A stretch of DNA of 64,000 nucleotides from Dryococelus australis (taxonomy: Eukaryota > Arthropoda > Insecta > Phasmatodea > Phasmatidae). Positions within the stretch are counted from its first letter, which is position 1; every line of letters begins with the position of its first letter. Shown in pieces: positions 44,321 through 55,949 of the stretch. The notes under the pieces are model-generated. The model made no database searches and had not been told where the DNA came from. It was given only the letters and a program-made list of their open reading frames with translations. The stretch is taken from positions 11,820,709 to 11,884,708 of the forward strand of contig CM057003.1 of assembly GCA_029891345.1 (NCBI GenBank), given 5' to 3'. Made by a program: the position numbers and the translations under genes.

Positions 44321-44568
44321 TAGCGTAGCATTTCCTCTGCAACACTGTCCCTGCCAGTAGCGTAGCATTTCCTCTGCAACACTGTCCCTGCCAGTAGCGT
44401 AGCACTTCCTCTGCAACACTGTCCCTGCCAGTAGCGTAGCACTTCCTCTGCAACACTGTCCCTGCCAGTAGCGTAGCACTTCCTCTGCAACACTGTCCCT
44501 GCCAGTAGCGTAGCACTTCCTCTGCAACACTGTCCCTGCCAGTAGCGTAGCACTTCCTCTGCAACACT
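44321..44568. repeat. 37-bp minisatellite, about 6.7 units
   Basis: Units start at 44321 and every 37 bp to 44543 (TAGCGTAGCACTTCCTCTGC plus AACACTGTCCCTGCCAG). The first two have GCATTTCC and the later ones GCACTTCC. The last unit is partial. Open frames on the minus strand are a by-product of the repeat. Confidence 0.95.
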
Positions 44569-45085
44569 TATAAATATCTATGTGGAGCAGTCTAATACGT
44601 TTCACCAACCAACCGTTTCAATTGTTAGCTCCTGTCTTTATTCAGCAGGAGTCCAAATAATTTTTCTCATAGGAAATAAAAGTTCACTTTGGGTGATGTA
44701 ATACATGGCCCAAATAAACACTAGTGAGTGTCCTTTTTCTTTCAAGTCATTATCACTTATTTTAGTCCTAAGACTACGCCACTTCAAAGTGTCCTAGTTA
44801 CAGTTCATATTCGCCTTGTTTTTTCACCTTGCACTATATTCCAGAGCGACCCTGACAAATAAACTGGGCCCCCAAACTCACTCACCAATGCTCACAGTAG
44901 TATGATAGTTAAATTATTAGAGAATGGTTTATCAACCATAGCATCGATTAGAATTATGAATAGGTGTAAAGAAGACTCTCGACCCTCTAAAGAGGTAACT
45001 TCAGAAGACCCTACCTAGGAAAAAGTATTTGTTTCGTTATTGTACGTTCACATCAGCCAGTACGAAGTATTGTATATAGTCCATT
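44569..45085. other. Interior of LTR fossil, nothing recognised
   Basis: No domain visible on either strand. Confidence 0.4.
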
Positions 45086-45089
45086 CATG

Positions 45090-45330
45090 CTTTCTTTGGC
45101 CTTTTGGAATCGAACCTTTGAAAAATCACCCTAGGCGTATTATGTCAACCTGTTTTTCAATAACTTGTATTCCACAAATATTTAACACTGTGATTAACTT
45201 TAGAATACTGTATTATTGAATAAATGAAACTTTGCCTTAGTATCTTATATAACTTGTAATATTTATTTCGTATTAAATGCGAATTAATAACAGTGAGAGC
45301 AGCGACGTGTTGGCATTGGCCGGTAAGAAA
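45090..45330. mobile_element. Family D repeat fragment inside the LTR fossil, reversed
   Basis: The reverse complement carries GGTGATTTTTCAAAGGTTCG and GAAAAACAGGTTGACATAAT, matching the right part of family D. Confidence 0.45.
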
Positions 45331-45334
45331 TAGT

Positions 45335-47376
45335 TCACAGTTACAATATTTTTTAACCTCGTTTTATATATAATATTTGTAAGTTAAACGTTGCCAATTG
45401 ATATATTCGTATTTCTAGGCAGCACTGACGGAAACACATTTCATTGCTGCAGTTAAAAATATCCGCGCAAATTCCCGTGTGTAGGCTGGTGTTTTTTTCC
45501 GCCCGGAATAAAGGTTCAATAAGCGAAGCAGAGCTTGTCGCTCTCGTTCTCTCTGTCTCTCTTCTCTCTCTCTCAGGAAGATCGTACCACCTGTGTAGGA
45601 AAGGTATAAATTTTGTTATTTCTAATTTGAGCACATCTCATACTAATTACAGTAACAGTAATGATGTCTGAGATTGTAATTTACAACTGAAACGAGATTT
45701 TATTGTTTAAATACCTATTATATGTTATTTAAATGCAACGGCATATTTTAGATGCGATGGCGCGACACAGCTCGTTACGCGACACTTACAAATCCAGCAA
45801 GTTGGCAGACGTGGTGTGGAAAGCGTTCCCAATATGGCGGCGGCAAGCGACATACAATGATACGGCGTGTTTCTCAATGAAGCGTCAAGTTCGTACTCGT
45901 GTTTTTTTTAAACATCCTACGGAAGTTACAATGTTGTGATAAATATGTGTTTCCACGGCAGAGAGAAATGTGTTATGATCGTTGCATATGAAAGGGCGTG
46001 GTGGCTGCGTTGTAATCGTTACGCAGGCCAGGTGTGTGTGTTGATTTCAAATACGTGCAAAATTTATACGTTTTAACCATGAACTGATGTTATGACGAAG
46101 TTAATTATTTACCTTCACGTCTGTTTATCACAACGTTGTACCTTTGCGCTAGGTGTTTGGAAAACAGTTGTGTAACGAGCTTACGTTTCTGTGATTTGAA
46201 TGTCTGCAACAATCCCAACGAAATACTAAGCCCACCCAGATAAGATTAAATAAATAATAAAATAAACGTACAAACCAGTAAGTACCAATGCATGTAAATA
46301 TTAGCGGAATAAATGTTACGGCAGGCCTATGTGTTTGTATGTTCAACACTATCTTTTACATTTGTCGATGTACAATAAATAAGCGACACGAGTTGCGTGC
46401 TTGAATTAACTGCGTCGTTTCGCTGGACTGGTTGTCCCTTCGTTTTAATTTTTATTCCAAACACATATTAATAACAACAGGTTAAATACTACTGTTGTTT
46501 ACGCCACAGTTGTAACAAACACCGTCATGGCAAAATAGTAATGTGTATTATGTGTAAAATGCTATATCGTGTGTAACAAATAGTTATAAAGCTGACCTAA
46601 ATATTGTTATAGGCCTACATTGTGAACATTCGCAGGAAATGGTTTCCGCAATATGACACAGTTCTTTGAACAGCTGTAAACAGCAACCAACGCATTTGAC
46701 AGTTATAAAAGTAGAAGTCACATGGCAGTATTTATGTTTACGTGTGGCGGAAGGATACGTAATCAGTAACCAAAAGTATAAATTTGGCAGGGCTTTCAGA
46801 AAAGGCCGAAGTTATCGTGAATCAACTATATTAACTCATTTAATTGCTGATTTTACTAGCGATGGATTCTTTTTAATGACTTGCCATCTTATTTACTGTA
46901 AATTAAAATTGGTTAATGGTCTTTGTTAAACATCGTTACCAATTTTTTTCCCCCTTGCTGTTTAGTTTGTCCTATTTAGGCAGTTTACATGGCTTGCGAT
47001 TCAGACTCTGAACTAGGCCGAACATTTCCTTATGTCACACAATTACCCCTCCATATTGGTAGGAAATTTTAAGTATTTTGCCGCAAAATATACTACTATA
47101 TAACCAATTCCTTATACGACTTCGTCGTTCACGTGGCACATGTTCAGGGCACAATAAAATATTATTAGATGTGGAACAAATTCTTATCATCACCTGGCGG
47201 CATTTATCTTTGCCTTATTATTCGTTACACATCATGTACATAAACTCAAGCCCCAAACATTAATTAATACAACAAAATTCCACTTTTACGACAGTAATTC
47301 TCAATAATCACATCTCAAAATTACTTGCTTCTCATTTGGCAACTAAATTGTACTTGTTAATTTTCCAACATCTTTC
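45335..47376. other. Interior of LTR fossil, unassigned
   Basis: About 2 kb without recognised coding parts. A pyrimidine-rich tract ending in CAG (TCTCTCTTCTCTCTCTCTCA, about 45552-45571) precedes a GTATAA about 28 bases on, resembling splice signals by chance or otherwise. Frames at 45353-45671 and 46666-46929 lack motifs. Confidence 0.35.
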
Positions 47377-47808
47377 CTAAACTGACGTAATTGGCTGTTG
47401 GACCTCTCTTAAAGCCATGGTGTTGTACTTGCCTATGACTTTTCCTGTCTCAGGACAAACTGCTTCGTAGCAATCATGATTACAGATCTTCCAAATTCGC
47501 ACTGGTCCAACGCAAAGTGGTATCAATTTCTTGGAAAGATATTCCCAAGCTTTGGAAATGCAATGAGCTCGAACCAACACTAGCTGCCCGACAGTTAGGT
47601 CCTTCTTCCGAGATTTCTTCGCGTACTTGTTTCTTCGTTCAGCGGCTAAGATTATTCTTTTTCTTGTGAATTCCAATATTTCTCTCTTCCTTTCTTCGGT
47701 GTCTTCTTCATTTTCCGTTGATTTAGTGTAGGGCGGAGGAAGTAATTTTGATATGTCAAATACTAAGGATCGCTGACCTGATAGCACTTCCAGAGTTTCA
47801 TGGTTCAA
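47377..47808 (-). pseudogene. Integrase C-terminal tail of the LTR fossil
   Basis: A 143-residue minus-strand stretch has a charged helical part (ERRNKYAKKSRKKDLTVGQL) followed by VLVRAH and a GP-centred motif (PLCVGPVRIWKI) resembling the GPY/F module of Ty3/Gypsy integrases. It then reads YEAVCPETGKVIGKYN. This module helps multimerisation and targeting in the family. It is a fossil part of the broken element. Confidence 0.6.
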
Positions 47809-47859
47809 AGTCTTGGATATAGGGTCAGTTGGTGCCTCCAGAATCCCACAGCTTTTGGT

Positions 47860-48015
47860 TCTAGTTTCTTCTTCTAGTTACTTTCTTTCGCATCTTTATC
47901 ATTTTGTTTTTCCTCTTCTTTCTCATTTTAGTCCTTTTCTTCTCTCCTCTCTTCTTCCTTCTCTTCTTTCTTGTCTTCATTTCTTTCTTCCTCCTTATCA
48001 TATTTATCTTCATCC
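47860..48015. repeat. Pyrimidine-rich tract inside the LTR fossil
   Basis: About 155 bp of T/C-rich sequence with TTCTTCT and TCTCTT variants. Confidence 0.7.
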
Positions 48016-48030
48016 ACTTCCATTTTCTCA

Positions 48031-49037
48031 TCACGATGTTTTTTTTTCCAACTTCACGATGACGTAATTTAACAGCAAAGCTGAGTGCGACTGTTGTGGC
48101 TTTTTAACACTACTTCCTTCGAACGAAAGCATCTGGTCTGCCCAAAGTTTACTGGCGTGGTACAATAATGAACTCGCCAAGCCAATTGACTGTGTAGGGT
48201 TGTCAATGGCGTGAATGGGTTCGTGTCTGTCCAGCGAACTTGTACTCAACGACAGATTAATGCAATTAGTTTGACATGCAGAATTAGGTCTGGTATTTCT
48301 GAGCTGTATTTCCTCTACGGATCTAATGACATCGTTTTGCTTGTTCACTACTAATTTTATTTCGTCGCCAACTTGGTTTAATTTAATTTCTGTTGTGGTT
48401 ATCTCACTGTCCAGTTTATGCTCTACATGGTTTCCAAAAACTTCAAATTGTACAGATACTCTTTCCTATATGCGGTGGAATTGCGTTCGATCGCCGTAAA
48501 TCGCTGTTCGAACCTTTCTGAAATGGATTCTAGTTCGGTGCGCGTATGGGAAATTTCTCCTCGTAAATCCTCGGAAGTTTGTCCCAGTTTATTATCTATG
48601 GCCTCTACTTCTCTCTGCACAGAGTAGAATTGTGCGGAGCATGCCTCGGTTAACTGATTGAACTGCGTGTTAAAGTTATTTACCAGTTCACCTTTCATTT
48701 CACGCATGTCGCGAGACTCTTGTTCTTGGCGTGCACTAATTTAACATACTAGTTCGCCTTTCATTTCATGTACCAGTTCGCCTTTCATTTCACGCATGAG
48801 CTCCGCCAATTGTGCAAATGTGAATGTCGGGAAAAGATTAGCATTTACGGGTTCTTGTTCGTTAGTATTCTCTACGTTAGTTCCGTTTTCGGAGGTCGTG
48901 TTATCTATGTTTGCCTGCAATTCTATGTCTGAATTTCCACTCGTATTAGTCATTGCATTATCTGTGGGAATTGACATTTTGTTATCTATGTCTTTAGTCT
49001 TCCTAAGAAAATATGCTGACCTCGTTTCGCTGTTCAT
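48031..49037 (-). pseudogene. Gag-like region of the LTR fossil
   Basis: Minus-strand frames lie directly inside the 5' LTR. The N-terminal part is acidic and Asn/Thr-rich (DIELQANIDNTTSENGTN) and is followed by repeats of MKGELV, then a long coiled-coil-like part with heptads (VEAIDNKLGQTSEDLRGEIS). Position next to the 5' LTR and the coiled-coil character suggest gag; no zinc knuckle was identified. Fossil, broken. Confidence 0.5.
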
Positions 49038-49176
49038 AAATTGTAAATGTCATTAACATAGATAGCTTACTCTATGGAAGTTCTTATTGACCATAACTTG
49101 CAACTTTATCTATGGCTCTCAGGATTTATATGGGTTAAAATTATGTCGAAAGCCCCACGATTTAGGTAGACAATTC

Positions 49177-50323
49177 TGTACTGGCTCGTCTGACCAGCCC
49201 ATGCCTGAGTGTCTGGCTGTTATTAAGACCCCACGTAAGGGTGCAAATTTCTGTAACAGTCAGTGATACTACCCTGAACTGTTACAATAAATATGGCACA
49301 ATCTCCAACAAAACAAATGTGCTCAATAATATGACGGAATGTACAAATTATTATATGTATATATATTTAATTATTACTATTATTCATTATTTACTTGCCA
49401 TGGCTATGGGAATCTTCCATATAAAGTGCAAAAGTCAATATTACACGAAATTATGAAATTAAAATTAAAATCAGCATATTATTCAGGAGATATGAAATAA
49501 TACTACAAGAAAATTATTCTACAACGTAAGCATTCATAGATAAGAAAGAACTCCAATTAATTGTCATAAACACACATCGAAAACATAGTACTAATTAGCC
49601 TTCGCAAAAGGTTCATGAATAATATGGTGTATGTTGGACTAATATGTAGACGAGAAAAAAAAGTAGTCCACAGCTAGATCTGCGGTTCTCCTCCTGGGTT
49701 CGAATCTGGTACCTCACAACTCCCTGTCGACTGCGATTCCATGACGGCGTAGGTACTCCGACATCCTTCCTTCATTCACGGTCCTGGGGTCGACCCCCGA
49801 CTCAACCACTGAAGCGGTGACCGTGTTCCCGAAGGTGGAGCTATTCCTCATGACGTACCTCCTTCAGGAAATTGCTGATAATGTCTGACCAGAAGTTACT
49901 CGAAGAACCAAACGACGAGGTTCTCAATCCCTTTGAAAGTTCGTCGTCGACACCTCTGTTACTGACGACTCAATATTATGCAGTTACTTTCTTCTTTTGT
50001 ATACTTCTGTTTCTTAAACTTGACAACATTTAATCATAAAAAGAACACTTCTTGAAATCAAACACCAATATTAAATTAACTTCAGTAAAAACTCATTAAA
50101 TTGGAACCTCTTACTTATTTTCATTCCATAAACTAGTACTTTTTAGAATAACCTTAACACGTTCCTAACATTACATCAAATTGACAACTAAGAGACCTGT
50201 TTAACATTTATACAACTATTGTTTTCATTTTCAACTAGATAAAACTTTACACATATGTCCCACTTGTGATATTCAAATTACGCTATCACCATTCAACAAA
50301 TAAGAAAAAAAACAGGTGTTACA
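49177..50323 (-). repeat. LTR (5' LTR in element orientation)
   Basis: Direct partner of 42694-43895, beginning TGTACTGGCTCGTCTGACC and ending CAGGTGTTACA, with TAAT following. Confidence 0.85.
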
Positions 50324-50563
50324 TAATATTTTTTAGTGGTTTTCTGTTATTAATTCATCACATTTGTTTTCTAGAAGAAAAAAAGCATTTTTAAGTACAC
50401 TTCTCAATATGTCAGTTGTAATACAAAGCTATAATTTGAAATATTACAAATAAATGCCTTACAGATTTTACAAGAAAACTATTTGTAGTTTTACAAAGGA
50501 TTTCCTTGGCTATTGGGTTTCCAAGGATTTTCCTTGCGAAAGTACAAAAAATTGTTTAGAGTG
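50324..50563 (-). mobile_element. Family C element, copy 3, right part
   Basis: Begins at the TAAT duplication and continues CTTCTCAATATGTCAGTTGT, TTACAAATAAATGCC and GTAGTTTTACAAAGGATTTC to the end AATTGTTTAGAGTG, followed by TA (50564-50565). Confidence 0.7.
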
Positions 50564-50587
50564 TACGTAAACAGGTACGAGTAGCGT

Positions 50588-52500
50588 CGAATGTTACATA
50601 GCAATGTGATACTCGCTAGCTGTGAAAGTACAGGCCTGTGTAGGAGCACGAGGATGTTACATAGCAATGTGATACTCGCTAGCTGTGAAAGTACAGCACG
50701 AGGATGTTACATAGCAATGTGATACTCGCTAGCTGTGAAAGTACAGGCCTGTGTGGGAGCACGAGGATGTTACATAGCAATGTGATACTCGCTAGCTGTG
50801 AAAGTACAGCACGAGGATGTTACATAGCAATGTGATACTCGCTAGCTGTGAAAGTACAGCACGAGGATGTTACATAGCAATGTGATACTCGCTAGCTGTG
50901 AAAGTACAGGCCTGTGTGGGAGCACGAGGATGTTACATAGCAATGTGATACTCGCTAGCTGTGAAAGTACAGGCCTGTGTAGGAGCACGAGGATGTTACA
51001 TAGCAATGTGATACTCGCTAGCTGTGAAAGTACAGCACGAGGATGTTACATAGCAATGTGATACTCGCTAGCTGTGAAAGTACAGCACGAGGATGTTACA
51101 TAGCAATGTGATACTCGCTAGCTGTGAAAGTACAGGCCTGTGTGGGAGCACGAGGATGTTACATAGCAATGTGATACTCGCTAGCTGTGAAAGTACAGGC
51201 CTGTGTGGGAGCACGAGGATGTTACATAGCAATGTGATACTCGCTAGCTGTGAAAGTACAGGCCTGTGTAGGAGCACGAGGATGTTACATAGCAATGTGA
51301 TACTCGCTAGCTGTGAAAGTACAGGCCTGTGTGGGAGCACGAGGATGTTACATAGCAATGTGATACTCGCTAGCTGTGAAAGTACAGGCCTGTGTAGGAG
51401 CACGAGGATGTTACATAGCAATGTGATACTCGCTAGCTGTGAAAGTACAGCACGAGGATGTTACATAGCAATGTGATACTCGCTAGCTGTGAAAGTACAG
51501 GCCTGTGTAGGAGCACGAGGATGTTACATAGCAATGTGATACTCGCTAGCTGTGAAAGTACAGGCCTGTGTGGGAGCACGAGGATGTTACATAGCAATGT
51601 GATACTCGCTAGCTGTGAAAGTACAGGCCTGTGTAGGAGCACGAGGATGTTACATAGCAATGTGATACTCGCTAGCTGTGAAAGTACAGCACGAGGATGT
51701 TACATAGCAATGTGATACTCGCTAGCTGTGAAAGTACAGGCCTGTGTGGGAGCACGAGGATGTTACATAGCAATGTGATACTCGCTAGCTGTGAAAGTAC
51801 AGCACGAGGATGTTACATAGCAATGTGATACTCGCTATCTGTGAAAGTACAGGCCTGTGTAGGAGCACGAGGATGTTACATAGCAATGTGATACTCGCTA
51901 GCTGTGAAAGTACAGCACGAGGATGTTACATAGCAATGTGATACTCGCTAGCTGTGAAAGTACAGGCCTGTGTGGGAGCACGAGGATGTTACATAGCAAT
52001 GTGATACTCGCTAGCTGTGAAAGTACAGCACGAGGATGTTACATAGCAATGTGATACTCGCTAGCTGTGAAAGTACAGCACGAGGATGTTACATAGCAAT
52101 GTGATACTCGCTAGCTGTGAAAGTACAGCACGAGGATGTTACATAGCAATGTGATACTCGCTAGCTGTGAAAGTACAGCACGAGGATGTTACATAGCAAT
52201 GTGATACTCGCTAGCTGTGAAAGTACAGCACGAGGATGTTACATAGCAATGTGATACTCGCTAGCTGTGAAAGTACAGGCCTGTGTGGGAGCACGAGGAT
52301 GTTACATAGCAATGTGATACTCGCTAGCTGTGAAAGTACAGCACGAGGATGTTACATAGCAATGTGATACTCGCTAGCTGTGAAAGTACAGCACGAGGAT
52401 GTTACATAGCAATGTGATACTCGCTAGCTGTGAAAGTACAGCACGAGGATGTTACATAGCAATGTGATACTCGCTAGCTGTGAAAGTACAGCACGAGGAT
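50588..52500. repeat. Satellite-like tandem array of 50- and 63-bp units (about 34 units)
   Basis: The 50-bp core runs CACGAGGATGTTACATAGCA, ATGTGATACTCGCTAGCTGT, GAAAGTACAG. Sixteen units add a 13-bp module GCCTGTGTGGGAG or GCCTGTGTAGGAG. Writing S for 50-bp units, and G or A for 63-bp units by that base, the order read by eye is A S G S S G A S S G G A G A S A G A S G S A S G S S S S S G S S S S. The cores look almost identical; one change (CTATCT for CTAGCT) is near 51838. The last nine units contain only one long unit. Confidence 0.97.
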
Positions 52501-54200
52501 GTCAAGAAGTATGTTGATATGGTAACGAGTGCTGTTGGTTAATCATTTACTGTTATTACAGAACATTTGCTGGATTATATTTACTATAGCCCAGCAATTT
52601 ATTATCTGTGAGGAGCCTGTGACATGCAGTTAAATAAAACATAGGTTCAGGGCGTCCTAAGTATTTTCCTGTCAGTATACTGCAATAAATATGAAACATT
52701 ACGCATACCTAAATATAGTTTTGAGTTGTAAATAAGGGAATTGTTTCCTTGTCTGTGAAAATATTGTATGAATGTACTAAACATTTTTCTATTACATACA
52801 GGGGAATTACACTCATTCCCCTTCCCGGGGAACTATAAACAACTATAAACGTACGCGGTGTGATTCCTTTAAATATCCCGTCTTCATTCTGCCGTGTAAG
52901 TCATCTCGTCTTGCCGTATGTACTGTACATAAATTTTGGTAGATAGTTTCTAACATGCGTACAAGAATGCAACACTGAAAATTAATATTTTTTAGTCACT
53001 ACTACACAGGCTTATTCTGAACTACAGTTTAAAAAGCAGTGATATGATTCTTAATGCGAAATGAGAAACAGGATATTATACGACCTCTGACCTACAATGA
53101 TTGCTAAAGGAAATCGCGTCCTAGGAAATCGAAATTTAATTTTTTTTTCTAATGGTAGGAAGTAGTATTAACAACGTTTTCCTGGATAGTGCTTTACTGA
53201 ATGAATATAAGTAGCCTGTGAAAGTTTGGTAATATCACACTCTGCTACAAAAAAAAAAAATTATTGAAGTTTCGTGTTATTGTACAAAACTTAGAAACCC
53301 TACACTTGATCAAAATTTTAATGATGGATTTGAATTGTCGTGTTTAAATTAGCAAAACGGCAAACAATTCTCAATTCTCAAGGGGGGAAACCTACAAAGT
53401 TTGACCTTGCCAACTATGTAACCTGTATGACAGCGTTTTATTATTAATAGTTTTAATGAAAGGAGATCATATTAATAACCGATTCGTTTGGACTTAGTCG
53501 CCAACTGGGTTGCACTTTTAGATTATTTTATTGCCAGGTGTTCGTTTTTGGTTAGTGTTGATCCTGCATGCGCTAGTATAACCACGATTTGCTCACATAG
53601 ACAACAAATTCGTGCGAATGTTTGAATTAAAAACTGGTGACGATTAATTTTCGACCTCTCCCGTTCTCTGCGTTAAGTGCAGGGCTACCTTTTATTATCA
53701 TGCCATAAAATAATAGGGTCACCTCTTAATTGTATTTTCCAGCGATTTAGAGGCACAATGCAACCCATAATAACCACGTTTACTTCAAGGAGATTGAGGC
53801 ACGGGCCTCATAAAAATACGTTCCTCCACTCCCGCTATGCCTGCCCGCTTTGACATCGGCGCGACGAGGAAGACAATATGTGCAGAGGGGGACCTACAGC
53901 CAGCATAAAACGAACTTTTTACATTAAAAAAAAGTGTTTCTATCTATCCACAATTATTTAAAAAATTTACTTAGTGACTTTACTTACTCATATTATACAC
54001 GCTCGTGATGGTCTAGGACGAAAAGCCTTCCCCAGCAGGCCTACGTACGTGCGACAGCAAGGTGTCGCCCAGCAATCAGACATAGCTTCCAGCTGCGGCG
54101 AGCACCCGAGGTAGACTGGCCACTGAGTGTAGGGGATAGTTTGATCCGCCCGCGCCAGACCGCGCTGCTGTAGCGGCGGTTGTGTGGCCGGATGGTTAAC
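52501..54200. other. AT-rich, no recognised feature
   Basis: An A(13) run lies near 53250. Short minus frames near 53988-54203 have no family motif. Confidence 0.4.
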
Positions 54201-54275
54201 CACGTGACATGGAACTGTGGCGCCGGAAGTGGCTGTTCAGTAATAGTTTCGAATTGTATAGAAGCTTTCCGAGAG

Positions 54276-54400
54276 TCTCTTGGGCTCTGATTGGCCGGAC
54301 TCTCGTTGCTCCCTCCCTGCGAGGGGTAAAAGTTTTGTATATAACGCCAGGAGTTTGGTTGTGTAGGCAGAGACCAGCACTCCTGGACGTCCAGCTTACA
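54276..54400 (+). promoter_or_regulatory. Possible Pol II promoter (inverted CCAAT box, TATA box)
   Basis: CTCTGATTGGCCGG (54284-54297, inverted CCAAT) is followed about 40 bp on by TTTGTATATAACG (54333-54345, TATATAA core). A start would be expected near 54365-54375 (GTGTAGGCAGAGACC). A 115-residue frame (54209-54556) spans the site and is probably fortuitous. The CTCTGATTGGC context resembles repeat J, so this may be a repeat-borne promoter or a solo retroelement end. Confidence 0.35.
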
Positions 54401-54556
54401 GTTAAGTACAAAAACAATGTCGTAACAGAAATAATATTTCTGGCCCCTCTGACCATTGTCAGGATGACGACTTTTGCGTCATGGGAGATAGAAAAAAACT
54501 TAGGAATTTCCGTATTCCAAGACAGAAAATTTCTGTATGAACTATCGGCTGATTAA

Positions 54557-55835
54557 AGTTATCATTCATGTTTTTAATGACAGCCGAAGATTCTTAAAGT
54601 GTAATAAAATGAGAAAATTAGAGTAATTTGTGTCTTTGTTAGACTTTACTAAAATATTGACTCTATTGTAAATGTCAGTATTGTGAGTGCAATACTAAAA
54701 GAGCACGCCTACATTAGAAGTCAGGAAATACTCCAAGTTTAGATTTTGTATCTAGACAGTATTAAAGAAAAATGTTTAAGTATTAAGAAAATTGCTAGGA
54801 AAATGCTAAACATGAAAATATAGCCGCGGGGGCCTATAAAAGGAGTTGCGAGTATGTTTTTTCTATTTGTTCTGAAAGCGACATATCACCCAGACATGTT
54901 TTATATCTTTAATATTTAATGATGATACCCTTAAACCTGGAGTAGGAGTTCAGTAGTGTGACATGGATTTGTGTTAAGGGACACAAGAGAGACATAAAAT
55001 TTAACTTGGAATTGTTTCAAGCAACACTTATATGTGGAATTCCAGCACAGTTTTTAATGGGCATTTGTAGTTTATATTTGGAAATCGTATCATTGTATAA
55101 ATTTCTGAGCCCATTTGATATTTAATCAGTGTCAAATTTTTTTGGAAGACTGGGAATATAGATAAATAATAAATTATGAATATTCTCCATAATCCTGTGT
55201 AAACTGTGAAACATTAATACAAATAAATCATACATATTATGCCAAGGAAGTCATATGTTTGTCCGTCTTTTTAACCAGAAATCTTTTAAATCGATTTGAT
55301 ATTTTTCTTATCCTCTTGTGGATTGGTTCTTGAAGGGCTGTATATACGTTCTGCTTGCCACGCCCTTTAGAAGGGCGTCGCAATATATTTGTTATTGTTT
55401 AATAAACAAAAGTGGTACACTACTAGAATTATTAATTTTTTTTATTAAAATAGCAGTCGCTTAAGTTTGAAATGCGTTCTCCGAAATCAGCCATAATTTA
55501 TGTTTCCATCATAAACTTGAAGAATAAGAACAGTTTTAAACATTATGATGAAATCATTCATTATCCATTATTTTTAGAACTAATTTCAAATAAGAGTGCC
55601 TGCATCTTTAACATAATGCAAACATAACTCTTAACTATTTATTTATTGCTACAACAATAACAACATCATGTAAGGAGAACTGCGTTATTGCTGAATGTCC
55701 TCTTCAAAAGTCCTACGATTCCACTTCTCCCGACTGCTAATCTGCATGCTGGTACAGTGCCTTGGACGTAGAGGCGATCAGTGGTTTTATGCGCACGGCA
55801 ATATCGCCCTTAGCGCTCCCTTATTTCAATGCAAA
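54557..55835. other. AT-rich, no recognised feature
   Basis: No coding signal; it could be transcribed non-coding DNA downstream of the possible promoter. Confidence 0.35.
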
Positions 55836-55837
55836 TA

Positions 55838-55948
55838 AGCTCGAGGTAGGTGGATGGATGGTGCCCTAAATAGGACCTTCCGCGTAGTACATCTAAGACA
55901 ACAACTCCACATAGCGTCGATTACCGCCTGAGCTACCAGTACCAGGTA
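55838..55948 (-). mobile_element. Possible degenerate tRNA-like SINE, minus strand
   Basis: The minus strand reads TACTGGTAGCTCAGGCGGTA (A-box-like) and then TACGCGGAAGGTCCTATTTA with GGATGG near its end. The B box is not clear and no second copy was found. Confidence 0.25.
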
Positions 55949-55949
55949 A

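Larger units (their letters stand above)
42694..50323 (-). mobile_element. LTR retrotransposon fossil (Ty3/Gypsy-like), 7.6 kb, broken
   Basis: Two direct repeats of about 1.2 kb (42694-43895 and 49177-50323) begin TGTACTGG and end GTGTTACA on the plus strand. They bound an interior with a gag-like region (about 48031-49037) and an integrase C-terminal tail (47377-47808), both on the minus strand, so the 5' LTR is the right one. TAAT at 42690-42693 and at 50324-50327 is the 4-bp target duplication. The insertion split a family C element. The copy is broken: most of pol is not recognisable. The LTRs differ at roughly a dozen sites over their first 900 bp and more near the other end, which suggests a fairly recent insertion. 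Family placement is inference from the integrase tail. Confidence 0.85.

Noticed and set aside
44225-44608. Overlapping minus frames of 79 to 127 codons
   Set aside because: Generated by the 37-bp minisatellite and hairpin inside the LTR fossil.
46741-46830. Extra MITE A end near 46.8 kb
   Set aside because: GGCGGAAGGATACG and GGCAGGGCTTTCAG recall the family, but the match is short and the terminus is unconvincing.
47813-48067. 84-codon plus frame, Ser/Leu/Phe-rich
   Set aside because: Translation of a pyrimidine-rich tract inside the LTR fossil, antisense to the element.
50867-51715. Repetitive open frames up to 127 codons in the 50/63-bp array
   Set aside because: 63 is a multiple of three, so long units keep a frame open by arithmetic; 50-bp units break it. 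No protein character.
50588-52500. CRISPR-like array
   Set aside because: The variable part is a fixed 13-bp module, not unique spacers, and the context is eukaryotic.
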